In this document: positions 16,207-24,194 of the stretch, in pieces
Layout: each line of letters opens with the position of its first letter
Position numbering within the stretch: position 1 is the stretch's first letter
DNA from: CAWCDJ01 sp963796485
GTDB taxonomy: Bacteria > Acidobacteriota > Terriglobia > Bryobacterales > Bryobacteraceae
Assembly (NCBI GenBank): GCA_963796485.1
Contig: CAWCLV010000001.1
Location: 124,001 to 188,000, forward strand
Direction of reading: 5' to 3'
Length of the DNA: 64,000 nt
Notes under the pieces: model-generated
Told to the model about the DNA's origin: nothing
Database searches by the model: none
What the model saw: the letters and a program-made list of their open reading frames with translations, nothing else
Program-made: the position numbers and the translations under genes

Positions 16207-18398
16207 TACGCGCGTCCTCCTGGAGCCGTGGACTTTTCGATACGGCAGGCCGATACTTTGAATTCCGGAATTTTGCTGCGCGGGTCGAGCGTGCGATGGG
16301 TCAGGAGGTTGGCGCTCCTCCGGTCGGGCCAGTGGTACGGAATAAAGACCGTGTCGGGACGGATGGTGCGCACGACCATCGCCTGCAGCACCATCTCCGC
16401 GCGCCGCGATGTGATCTTCACCCAGTCTCCGGCCGCGATTCCGTATTGGGCCGCCAGGCGGGGATGCAGTTCCAGTTTTGGTTCGGGGTACTGGTCCACC
16501 AGCGCTCCGATGCGGCGCGTCTGCGTCCCGGAGAGATACTGGCTGACTACGCGGCCGGTGGTGAGATAGATCGGGTAGTCCACATCCACCGGATCGCCGC
16601 TGTCGCGCCAGGCCAGGCTCATGAAGTGCGCTTTGCCATCGGCGTGGAAGAAGCGGCCTCCTTCGAAAAGGCGCGGCGTCCCGGGGTGGTCCAGCGTCGG
16701 GCACGGCCAGAACACGCCTTTTTGCTCGTCGATTTTCTCGTAGGTGATGCCGTAATAATCGGCCAGCCCGCCCCGCGACGCCAGGCGGAGCTCTTCGAAA
16801 ATTTCGCGCGGCTCGCGAAATGGAAAGTACTGGCCGCGGCCCAGACGGCGTGCCAGATCACAGATGATCTCCGAATCCCGGCGCGCGTCGCCCGGCGGAT
16901 CCACCGCTTTTTGGATATGGATCACGCGCGCTTCCAGGCTGGCGGTGACGCCTTCTTCTTCCTCTTGCAGACTTCCGGCCAGCACGACATCGGCGTGCGC
17001 CGCCGTCTCGGAAAGGAAGAAGTCGATCACGCCGAAGAACTCCAACTTTTCGAGCGCCTCCCGCGTGAAGTTCGCCTCCGGCAGAGAGACCAGCGGATTG
17101 AAGCAGATCGAAAGCAGTCCCTTGATTTCGCCGGCGTGGATGGCGTTCATGATCTCAACCGCGGTGTAGCCCGGCCCCGGCAACTCATCGGGAGAGATAC
17201 CCCACACACCGGCAACGTGTTGCCGCGCGGCCGGATCCGTCAGGCTCCGCTGGCCGGGCAACTGGTCGCACTTCTGCCCGTGCTCCCGGCCGCCCTGGCC
17301 GTTGCCCTGACCGGTCACCATCACCGGACCGGCGCCCTCACGTCCGATATTGCCGGTGGCCAACGCGATAGCGACCACCGCTTCGCAATTTTCGACACCC
17401 TTCGATTGGTGCTCCAGCCCGCGCGCGTGCAGGAACATCGTGCGCCGGGATTCGCCAACCAGATGCGCGGCTTTCTCGATTGCCTCGGGCGCAACCCCGC
17501 TCACCTCGGCCGCGCGGCGCGGATTCCACGCCGCCACCGATTCCGCCGTCTTCTGGAATCCGGTGGTGTGGGCTGTGATGAAATCGCCGTCCGTAAGGCC
17601 ATCGCGAACGATCACGTGCAGCATGCCCATCAGCAGCGCCAGATCGGTGCCCGGCCGCACGGGCATAAACAAGTCGGCGTTGCGCGCGATGGGCGTGAAT
17701 CGCGGATCGGCGACGATCAGTTTCGCGCCGTTGTCGCGGGCCCGCCAGATGTAATCCGTTGTAATGGGTGCGCATTCGCCGATGTTGGCGCCGATCACCA
17801 TGACTACTTCGGCCTTCGGAATATCGCTCCAGGGGTTGGGAGCGCGGTCCACGCCGAGCGCTCCCTTGTACGCCGTCCCGGCCGAAACCATGCACAGGCG
17901 GCCGTTATAGTCGATGTGGCGCGTCCGCAACGCCACGCGCGCGAATTTGCCCATCAGGTACGCCTTTTCCGTGGTCAGCGACGCGCCGCCATAGACAGCT
18001 ACGGAATCCGGTCCATATTTCTCCTGGAGTTCGCGGAGGCGCCGCGCCGTAAAGTCAAGGGATTCATCCCAGGTGGCGGCGCGAAATCCGGCATCCGTTC
18101 TCATCAGGGGATGCAGCAACCGGTCCGGATGATTGCCCTGCAGATAGCGTTTCACCCCTTTGGGGCAGAGCATGCCGCGGTTGAACGGGAAATCTTCCCA
18201 TGGTTCGAAACCGGTGACGCGGTTGTCACGGACTTTCAACTGAATGCCGCACTGTTGGCCGCAAAAACAGCAATGCGTCTTAACCAGCTTTTCGTCTTCC
18301 CGGTGCGACTCGGCCTGCCAGCCGCCGGGCGGCGTGTAGTTGAGATGTGGGCCGAACTGGCTGTGCAGTTGGGTCAGATCCGCCGGAGCTTTAGCCAC
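16206..18398 (-). CDS. Molybdopterin oxidoreductase, NarB/NasA-like nitrate reductase catalytic subunit
   Basis: The 730-residue protein belongs to the Mo-bisPGD family. It has an N-terminal [4Fe-4S] motif (HCCFCGQQC at about 52-60 and CPKG at about 87), the family block YNGRLCMVSAGTAYK with a Cys that would ligate Mo, TGQGNGQGGREHG (cofactor binding) and a C-terminal aspartate-decarboxylase-like fold domain with TGRVVSQYLSGTQTRR. The pattern is closest to assimilatory-type nitrate reductases, though formate dehydrogenase-like activity cannot be excluded. There is no Tat signal, so it is cytoplasmic. The GTG at 18398 (GGAGG upstream, 8-nt overlap with the previous gene) is used; the upstream in-frame extension to 18596 lies inside the fusion gene and is not protein-like. 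Confidence 0.82.
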   Translation of the reverse strand: MAKAPADLTQLHSQFGPHLNYTPPGGWQAESHREDEKLVKTHCCFCGQQCGIQLKVRDNRVTGFEPWEDFPFNRGMLCPKGVKRYLQGNHPDRLLHPLMRTDAGFRAATWDESLDFTARRLRELQEKYGPDSVAVYGGASLTTEKAYLMGKFARVALRTRHIDYNGRLCMVSAGTAYKGALGVDRAPNPWSDIPKAEVVMVIGANIGECAPITTDYIWRARDNGAKLIVADPRFTPIARNADLFMPVRPGTDLALLMGMLHVIVRDGLTDGDFITAHTTGFQKTAESVAAWNPRRAAEVSGVAPEAIEKAAHLVGESRRTMFLHARGLEHQSKGVENCEAVVAIALATGNIGREGAGPVMVTGQGNGQGGREHGQKCDQLPGQRSLTDPAARQHVAGVWGISPDELPGPGYTAVEIMNAIHAGEIKGLLSICFNPLVSLPEANFTREALEKLEFFGVIDFFLSETAAHADVVLAGSLQEEEEGVTASLEARVIHIQKAVDPPGDARRDSEIICDLARRLGRGQYFPFREPREIFEELRLASRGGLADYYGITYEKIDEQKGVFWPCPTLDHPGTPRLFEGGRFFHADGKAHFMSLAWRDSGDPVDVDYPIYLTTGRVVSQYLSGTQTRRIGALVDQYPEPKLELHPRLAAQYGIAAGDWVKITSRRAEMVLQAMVVRTIRPDTVFIPYHWPDRRSANLLTHRTLDPRSKIPEFKVSACRIEKSTAPGGRA

Positions 18399-20607
18399 GG
18401 GACTCCTCCCTGATGCGCAATTGCGCGGAGGAAAGCGACTTCCGTTTGCAGGCGGGGCAGAGTGCCTGCCAGTGGGCGGCGGGTCCGGGAGTAGCGTAAT
18501 CAAAGCCAAGTTGCGGCAGGATCTTTTGCAAGTCGTCGATATGCATTTTCGATGCGAAGCGCTCTCCGCAGCGGGCGCAGGCCGCCCCGGGGTCATCGAG
18601 GCCGGCGTCCTGGTACAGTTTCACGCCCAATTGCGCCGGCCGCTGAAAGATGTGGAAGAACTTGCCGAAGGGCAGGAAGAGCAAAGCCGCGATCACGGTA
18701 ATGGCGTGCACGATGGCCAAAAAGCTGTAGGCCGAACCGCGCAGCCACTCCTGCGACACCGTCAGGGCCAGACCGGTAACCGAAATCGCGAACAGCATAA
18801 TGATAGGCAGGAAGTCCATGCCGAACTGCTGCAAGGCGCGCGCTCCCTGATCGGTCATACGGCGCCACAGCGAAAGCGCGATGCCCGTGAGAACCAGCAC
18901 CGCGGAGATATCCAGGCCGTGGAACAGGAGACCGGCTGCGAGCGTGTGCAGCCGGAACGAGCCCGCGGGAAAGCCGAACAGGTAGGTGACGTAGGTGAGC
19001 TGATCGCCGGGCAGCGTGCGGAAGTGGATCCAGCCGAAGACGAGAGGAAACGTAATCGCAACCGCCAGAAGGCATCCCCAGAACAGGCATTGATGCATCC
19101 ACCAGCGCAGCCGCGAACGATGCGCGATGAATCGTTGCGCAGCCAGGTGAGTCACGGAGAGCGTCAGCACGCGGAAGGTTCCACGGAAGATGCCCCGCCG
19201 GCGAAAGAGTTCCCAGCCGCGGTCCCAGTACATCCGCGTGGGCGGCTTCTCCAGCCAGACGTTGTAGTGATAGACCACTCCCCAGGTCGCGAAGATCACC
19301 GCGAAGGTGTAGATGACCAGAGCCGGATCGAAATTCTGCAAATTGCGCGACCCCACGACGATCGCCGCGATCAGGAGCGCCGTCCACAGGGTCGCCCAGG
19401 CGCCGGCGCGAACTCGATCGGCGGTACGCCGGAGGTCTGCGGGAAGCGCAATGTCGAGGTCTTGTTGTCGCGGCACAAAGACGCGATGGTTGGCCCACCA
19501 TAGCAGCAGCGACGTTGCGGACATCAGTGCGAAGCCCGGCCAGAGCGCTCCCACGTGACTGCGGAAGAACACGAGCAGCAGCGGGGGGAAGAAGCCGCCG
19601 AGACCGCCCATGGCGCCCACCAGGCCGGTGACCGTTCCGGTCTGGCCTGGAAAATATTGGGGCACAAGTTTAAAGACCGCGCCATTCCCGATGCCCAGCA
19701 GGGCGGCACAGCCAAGGGCGCCGACCGTGAACGGCACTATCGCCGGCCAGGCGAGAAGCATGGCAAAGGGAGCGACGCCAAGGAAAACCGCGGATAGAAC
19801 GCGCGCCCCGCCAATCCGGTCCGAGAGCCATCCGCCAACGGGACGAAGCAGAGTGGCGAGCACCACGAAGCCGGCGGTTCGGAACCCGGCGTCGGCAGGC
19901 GACAAGCGGAATTCGTCTTTCAAAAGCGTCGGAAGGTAGATCGAGAAGGCGACGAATCCGCCGAAGGTCAGGAAGTAAAAGGCCGACAGCAGCCACGAAA
20001 GCTTTTCGTGCGTCAGGACGTCCAGCATGTCGGCCAGCCCTTTTCGCTGCGCACTGGCGGGGGCCGGCGCATTGCGCGCCAGGAGACCGAAGGAGATCGC
20101 CCAGACCACCAGCAACACGGCAACGCCCCGGTAAACCGAAGCCATCCCGAAACGGGCCGCGAGCACCGGCCCCAGAAACACCGCGAGGGACTGGCCGATG
20201 TTCCCGAGGCCATACACGCCGAGCGCGCTGCCCTGCTGCTGAGCCGGGGTCCATCGGGAAACATATCCGATGCCGATCGCAAACGAGGAGCCGGCCAGGC
20301 CGAGAAGGAATGCGACGATCAGCAAACCCGAGTAGGACGACTGGTAGGGCGCGATCCATACGGGGATGGCCACCGCGGCCATGAGGACCACGAAGACCCC
20401 CCTGCCCCCGAAGCGATCGGTGAGGATGCCCATGGGAATTCGCGCGAGCGCGCCCAGCAGTACCGGGACAGCCACCAGCAGCGCGGTTTCGGACTGCGTG
20501 AGATGAAGAGCCTCGCGGAAACGCGGAGCGAAAGCGCTGATCAGGCCCCAGGCGGCGAAACAGACAGTGAACGAGATTGTGCCCAGCGCGACGTGCTTTC
20601 GATTCAC
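18391..20607 (-). CDS. NarK-type nitrate/nitrite transporter fused to NarI-like cytochrome b
   Basis: The 738-residue fusion has two parts. Residues 1-385 form a 12-helix MFS transporter of the NarK/NasA family (RIPMGILTDRFGGRGVF loop, GVYGLGNIGQS, GNGAVFKLVPQYFPG). Residues about 410-665 form a five- to six-helix domain resembling NarI/DsrM cytochrome b, with candidate haem histidines in WWMHQCLFWG, LLFHGLD, AIVHAIT and GKFFHIFQRP. A C-terminal zinc-ribbon-like CARCGERF...CPACKRK follows. It would import nitrate and oxidise quinol for the same reductase. The GTG at 20607 (GGAGAGGGA upstream) is chosen over 20685, because the longer form would translate through site C. Confidence 0.82.
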   Translation of the reverse strand: MNRKHVALGTISFTVCFAAWGLISAFAPRFREALHLTQSETALLVAVPVLLGALARIPMGILTDRFGGRGVFVVLMAAVAIPVWIAPYQSSYSGLLIVAFLLGLAGSSFAIGIGYVSRWTPAQQQGSALGVYGLGNIGQSLAVFLGPVLAARFGMASVYRGVAVLLVVWAISFGLLARNAPAPASAQRKGLADMLDVLTHEKLSWLLSAFYFLTFGGFVAFSIYLPTLLKDEFRLSPADAGFRTAGFVVLATLLRPVGGWLSDRIGGARVLSAVFLGVAPFAMLLAWPAIVPFTVGALGCAALLGIGNGAVFKLVPQYFPGQTGTVTGLVGAMGGLGGFFPPLLLVFFRSHVGALWPGFALMSATSLLLWWANHRVFVPRQQDLDIALPADLRRTADRVRAGAWATLWTALLIAAIVVGSRNLQNFDPALVIYTFAVIFATWGVVYHYNVWLEKPPTRMYWDRGWELFRRRGIFRGTFRVLTLSVTHLAAQRFIAHRSRLRWWMHQCLFWGCLLAVAITFPLVFGWIHFRTLPGDQLTYVTYLFGFPAGSFRLHTLAAGLLFHGLDISAVLVLTGIALSLWRRMTDQGARALQQFGMDFLPIIMLFAISVTGLALTVSQEWLRGSAYSFLAIVHAITVIAALLFLPFGKFFHIFQRPAQLGVKLYQDAGLDDPGAACARCGERFASKMHIDDLQKILPQLGFDYATPGPAAHWQALCPACKRKSLSSAQLRIREESRG

Positions 20608-20655
20608 TGTTCCCTCTCCAAGTGCCCAGTCTATCGTTGACTCTGATTCTACCGT

Positions 20656-20669
20656 GTGACGCGAGTCAC
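20656..20669 (-). promoter_or_regulatory. GTGAC-N4-GTCAC palindrome, site C (nitrate reductase operon)
   Basis: GTGAC-GCGA-GTCAC is centred at 20662.5, 55 bp before the GTG of the fusion gene. On the minus strand TAGACT (20633-20628) is exactly where the -10 would be for a dyad at -41.5. Confidence 0.75.
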
Positions 20670-20699
20670 CGGCCCGGGTGCTCACGGCGAAGGGGCCGC

Positions 20700-20713
20700 G
20701 TGACTTCCGTCAC
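20700..20713 (+). promoter_or_regulatory. GTGAC-N4-GTCAC palindrome, site D (radical SAM-crp operon)
   Basis: GTGAC-TTCC-GTCAC is centred at 20706.5, 70 bp before the radical SAM ATG. TACCTT at 20736-20741 fits the -10 position. Sites C and D are 44 bp apart in a divergent promoter region, so one regulator could drive both directions. Confidence 0.75.
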
Positions 20714-20776
20714 TGAGCGTACCGGAGCCTGCGCGTACCTTGAAAACAGCCGCCGCGCAAATGCCGGGAGGGACAT

Positions 20777-21916
20777 ATGAGGAGTTTCGAAGACGCACCT
20801 TTTCTCGTGATTTGGGAGCTTACACAAGCCTGTGACCTCGCCTGCGTACATTGCCGGGCGTGCGCGATCGAAAACCGGAATCCGCTGGAGTTGACCACGG
20901 AGGAGGGCTTGCGCCTGCTCGCGGAGGTTCGGTCTTTTGGCGATCCGTTGATGGTCTTTACGGGCGGAGATCCGCTGAAGCGGCCCGACCTGTTCCCCCT
21001 GCTGGAGCGCAGCGTGCAACTTGGTTTGCGGACGACCGTTACTCCCAGCGCCACTCCGTTGCTCACGGCGGAGGCGGTGGAGCGATTTCAGAAATGCGGC
21101 GTAGCCCGGATGGCGATCAGCCTCGATGGGCCCGACGCCGTCAGCCACGACGGTTTCCGCAGGGTCGAAGGCTCGTTCGACCGGACCATCCAGGCGCTCC
21201 AACACGCACAGGCTATCGGTCTCCCCACTCAGGTCAACACCACGGTCACCCGCCACAACATGCATCGGTTGGCCGGGATTTCCGCGATTGTAGAACGGTT
21301 TGGATCCAAACTGTGGAGCGTGTTCTTTCTCATCGCCACCGGACGGGCATCGGCCTCGCAGGACCTGACGGCCGAGGAATACGAGCAGGTCTTTGAATTT
21401 CTTTACAGAACCTCGAAGGCGGCAGGGTTCGATATCAAGACTACGGAGGCGCAACATTATCGGCGGTACGTGGCGCAACGGCGCAAAGCCGAAGGAGAAA
21501 GCGGTTCGAGACCATCGGCGGCGCCCGAGGTGATTCAACGGCAGGCCGGTATCAACGACGGCAAGGGATTCCTCTTCGTTTCTCACATTGGCGACATCTA
21601 CCCGAGCGGCTTTCTGCCAATTGCCGCCGGCAACGTGCGGCGCGACTCGCTCAAGGCCGTGTATCGCAATTCACCACTATTCCGGACTCTTCGCGACTCC
21701 GACAATCTGGGCGGGAAGTGCTTCGATTGCGAATACCGGAACCTTTGCGGCGGCTCCAGATCGCGCGCGTTTGCGCTGACCGGCGATTTCCTTGCGGAAG
21801 AGCCGCGCTGCATTTATCAGCCAAAGCTTTCGCGGAAGCGTCCCGAAACGCCGCAACTTCGCAGGACCCCACCGTCAGTAAGTACCGAATCGTTGGTGCA
21901 GCTTCGAACCTCCTGA
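20777..21916 (+). CDS. Radical SAM/SPASM protein (TIGR04053-like, related to AhbD/NirJ)
   Basis: The 379-residue protein has the radical SAM motif CDLACVHC (CxxxCxxC, about residues 19-26) after VIWELTQA, and FTGGDPLKRPD (glycine-rich SAM contact). A C-terminal SPASM region carries Cys residues in GGKCFDCEYRNLCGG (about residues 312-326) and RCIYQP. The closest relatives I know are haem b/haem d1 maturases and the TIGR04053 group. A role in haem modification for NO or nitrate metabolism is possible but inferred. GGGAGGG lies 7 nt before the ATG. The crp-like gene follows after 63 bp, so they may be one operon behind site D. Confidence 0.8.
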   Translation: MRSFEDAPFLVIWELTQACDLACVHCRACAIENRNPLELTTEEGLRLLAEVRSFGDPLMVFTGGDPLKRPDLFPLLERSVQLGLRTTVTPSATPLLTAEAVERFQKCGVARMAISLDGPDAVSHDGFRRVEGSFDRTIQALQHAQAIGLPTQVNTTVTRHNMHRLAGISAIVERFGSKLWSVFFLIATGRASASQDLTAEEYEQVFEFLYRTSKAAGFDIKTTEAQHYRRYVAQRRKAEGESGSRPSAAPEVIQRQAGINDGKGFLFVSHIGDIYPSGFLPIAAGNVRRDSLKAVYRNSPLFRTLRDSDNLGGKCFDCEYRNLCGGSRSRAFALTGDFLAEEPRCIYQPKLSRKRPETPQLRRTPPSVSTESLVQLRTS

Positions 21917-21979
21917 ACCAATTCCAACGTTGCGCGTATCCCGGCGATCCAACCCCGTCGTTTCGGGTAGTATAGGTTC

Positions 21980-22657
21980 TTGGCCCAGAAAGTCGCAGCC
22001 CTATCCGAAATTGCCCTGTTCGCCGCTCTCAGCGAGAGCGAACTTCAGGGACTCGCTCAACGAGCGATAGAAAAGAAGTTCGCCGCTGACGAAATGCTGT
22101 TTTGGGAAGGCGAGCCCTGCGTCGGAATTTTCCTGATCATACAGGGCAGCGTCAAGATCTTTCGAACCTCGGCTTCGGGACGTGAAGTGATGCTGTCGAT
22201 CGAAACGGCGCCGGCCACCGTGGCCGAGTTGCCGCTATTCGATGGCGGTACATACCCAGCTTCGGTACGCGTGGTCGAACCGGTAGAGGCCCTCTTCATC
22301 AACAAGAACGACTTCCAGCAGTTCTGCAGGCAGAATCCGGATGTCGCTCTGAAGGTGCTGGCAGTGGTCGGGAGGCGGCTGCGCCAGCTCGTCGGCCTGG
22401 TGGAATCCATGACGTTCGGCAGCGTAACTCAAAGGCTGGCGCGAATGCTCCTGGAAGCATCGAGCGCCGCGGGGTCGGACACCTTCGACCTGCCTGCCAC
22501 TCACCAGGAGCTTGCGTCCAGGCTGGGGACGGTTCGGGAGGTGGTTTCCCGCAACCTGGGGCGGTTCCGCGCACAGAGGCTGATCTCGATCCAGGACCGC
22601 CAGGTGCAAATCATCAATCGCGCCGGCCTGCAACTGGAGTCCGAAGCCCAGGGGTGA
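21980..22657 (+). CDS. Crp/Fnr family transcriptional regulator without Fe-S cysteines
   Basis: The 225-residue protein has an N-terminal cyclic-nucleotide-binding-like beta roll (about residues 8-120; LFWEGEPCVGIFLIIQGSVK), a long dimer helix (about 118-145) and a C-terminal winged helix with recognition helix TVREVVSRNLGRF (about 185-197). The E-x-x-S-R positions match those Fnr uses to read its half-site. The N-terminal Cys cluster of Fnr is absent (only two isolated Cys), so it is Dnr/Nnr-like rather than oxygen-labile. The start is TTG with no clear Shine-Dalgarno; TAGTAT lies just upstream. It is the likely binder of the seven GTGAC palindromes. Confidence 0.85.
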   Translation: MAQKVAALSEIALFAALSESELQGLAQRAIEKKFAADEMLFWEGEPCVGIFLIIQGSVKIFRTSASGREVMLSIETAPATVAELPLFDGGTYPASVRVVEPVEALFINKNDFQQFCRQNPDVALKVLAVVGRRLRQLVGLVESMTFGSVTQRLARMLLEASSAAGSDTFDLPATHQELASRLGTVREVVSRNLGRFRAQRLISIQDRQVQIINRAGLQLESEAQG

Positions 22658-22659
22658 AT

Positions 22660-23214
22660 ATGCCGATCACTATTGGAGCGAAAAAGGAAAGCGACTTCAC
22701 CGATCCGATTGGGATGTTGGGCGACTGCCACCGGCGGATCGAACGCTTTCTCTCGGTCCTCAAGAAGCTGGCCTGCGAACGGCAGGGCGCTGCACTCAGT
22801 GAGCAGGAACAAAATGCTATGTCGGCCAGCCTGCGGTATTTTCGCGAGGCGGCCCCGAAGCACACGGCGGATGAGGAGGAGAGCCTGTTTCCGCGTATGC
22901 GTGCCGCTGATCCGGCGGCCGCGCGGCTTCTGTTCGGCCGCATCGACGCCTTGGAAAGCGACCATCGGACGGCGGTGAAACTGCACTCGGAAGTGGACGT
23001 GTTGGGAGAGATGTGGCTTAGCCGCGGTAAGTTAGCGCCCGACGAAGCCTCGCATTTCGCGGCGCTCCTGGAGCAACTCGCAACGTTATATGAACGTCAC
23101 ATCGCGCTTGAGGACACGGAAGTGTTTCCCAGCGCGGCGAAGCTTCTCTCCCCTGCCGATCGCCAGGTGATCGGCACGGAAATGGCCGCCCGCCGCGGCC
23201 TCGGCGCAAGATAG
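22660..23214 (+). CDS. Hemerythrin domain protein
   Basis: The 184-residue four-helix protein has hemerythrin-type iron ligands spread in order: GDCHRRIERFL (about residue 25), KHTADEEESLFPRM (about 67-80), ESDHRTAVKLH (about 100-110) and ERHIALEDTEVFP (about 145-157). It may bind O2 or NO, or store/deliver iron. AGGGGTGA precedes the ATG at 22660; a GTG at 22654 overlapping the crp stop (GTGA) is an alternative start. It is translationally coupled to the regulator, which suggests a shared nitrosative-stress role. Confidence 0.82.
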   Translation: MPITIGAKKESDFTDPIGMLGDCHRRIERFLSVLKKLACERQGAALSEQEQNAMSASLRYFREAAPKHTADEEESLFPRMRAADPAAARLLFGRIDALESDHRTAVKLHSEVDVLGEMWLSRGKLAPDEASHFAALLEQLATLYERHIALEDTEVFPSAAKLLSPADRQVIGTEMAARRGLGAR

Positions 23215-23234
23215 CCCTGCCTCCGGAATGACAG

Positions 23235-23262
23235 AGGGGGCGAGTGTTCAGACTCGCCCCCT
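23235..23262 (+). terminator. Strong hairpin, terminator-like, between convergent genes
   Basis: A perfect 11-bp inverted repeat (AGGGGGCGAGT at 23235-23245, ACTCGCCCCCT at 23252-23262) with a 6-nt loop lies 20 bp after the hemerythrin stop. It is followed only by GGCCGTTATTT, so the U-tract is weak. It could serve both the hemerythrin operon and the remnant norZ gene. Confidence 0.6.
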
Positions 23263-23281
23263 GGCCGTTATTTCGACTCGG

Positions 23282-24145
23282 TTAGTCGCCCGATGGGACG
23301 CGGACGGCATCAAGAACCTGCTGTTCTTGCGGCACCGTGCGGCGCCTTCCGACGAAGACGAAGGCAACCAGCACCAGCGCGGCGATGGCGAAGATGGTAT
23401 CTCCGGGCACCCGCATCCAGCGAAGCGTTTGCATGAACGGCAGGCTCAGAAATTCCGTGCTGCGAGCGTACCAGTATCCCTTTTCCACCGAGGCCCAGGT
23501 CTGGGCGAGCCCGACCGGCAGCAAACTGCCTACACACATCATGAGCAGGCCGGAGTTCATGCCCCAGAAGGAGAACTTGAGCCAGCCTTCCTTCCATTCC
23601 GCGCGCGTGTCCATTGCTCGCCGGGACGTTCAGCGGCGGCCGCCCACGCGGTCCAGAACATGAAGCCGGCAAACTGGCGCATGCGCCGGGGAGTGGAAAC
23701 ACTGCCCGACGGGATGGCGTATGCCGCGTTGCCTTTCATGAAAACATCGGAGAAATGAGCCAGGCAGGATTCAAACGCCCGGGCGCGTTCCGGTGCGATG
23801 ACGATGGTGTTGGTCGCCGCGTCGTAACCGTTGTGCCGGTAAAGGCCCTCCGGCCGGCCGCGCAGCTTGCCCTGATTTTCGGCGCTTAGCTGCTCGTAAG
23901 GTTTCGAGAACTCTTTGCCGGACCACTCATTGAGCTACGAAGGTGGATTCCCGGTGCAGCCAATCCGCCGTCCAGTCCGGCGCCACATAGCTGCCGTGGC
24001 CCCACACCGAACTTACTTCCATACCGCCAAGCGACCGCCAGACGTTCTGGCCGCGGCCGATATCGCCATCGGCCACAATGACGGCGCCGGTATTATCCGC
24101 GACGCGGGTGGGGATGGGCGGCATCTCCCGATAAATCCGCGTGCC
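23282..24145 (-). pseudogene. Quinol-dependent nitric oxide reductase (qNOR/NorZ) remnant
   Basis: Three pieces of a qNOR (normally about 750-790 residues) are readable. Piece 1 (24145-23928) has IYREMPPIPTRVADNTG and WGHGSYVAPDWTADWLHRES. Piece 2 (about 23935-23605) has NEWSGKEFSKPYEQLSAENQ, AYAIPSG and GFMFWTAWAAAAERPG. Piece 3 (23614-23282) has the C-terminal FSFWGMNSGLLMM, GYWYARSTEF and MQTLRWMRVPGDTIF. An extra base near 23936 breaks frame 1. About 400 residues between pieces 2 and 3, including all haem and non-haem iron ligands, are gone with a frame change. The N-terminal transmembrane anchor is also missing. It cannot make an active reductase. Confidence 0.82.
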
Positions 24146-24180
24146 GATCTCACGATAATCGGGTCTGCGCGGAAGTGTAT

Positions 24181-24194
24181 GTGACTCGAGTCAC
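24181..24194 (-). promoter_or_regulatory. GTGAC-N4-GTCAC palindrome, site E (norZ remnant promoter)
   Basis: GTGAC-TCGA-GTCAC is centred at 24187.5 and overlaps the stop codon of the E1 gene. On the minus strand TATCGT (24157-24152) fits a -10 within one base of the expected spot. The site is intact although its target gene is destroyed. Confidence 0.7.

Noticed and set aside
16296..18413. 705-codon plus-strand frame opposite the molybdoenzyme
   Set aside because: Antisense shadow in GC-rich DNA; the minus strand has a complete molybdoenzyme.
18399..18596. N-terminal extension of the molybdoenzyme frame
   Set aside because: It lies inside the transporter-cytochrome fusion gene and is Pro/Ser/Arg-rich; the GTG at 18398 has a ribosome site and fits the operon overlap.
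23927..24124. Possible stand-alone short gene MPPIPTRVADNTG
   Set aside because: It is the N-terminal part of the norZ remnant; the same similarity continues in another frame after an inserted base.
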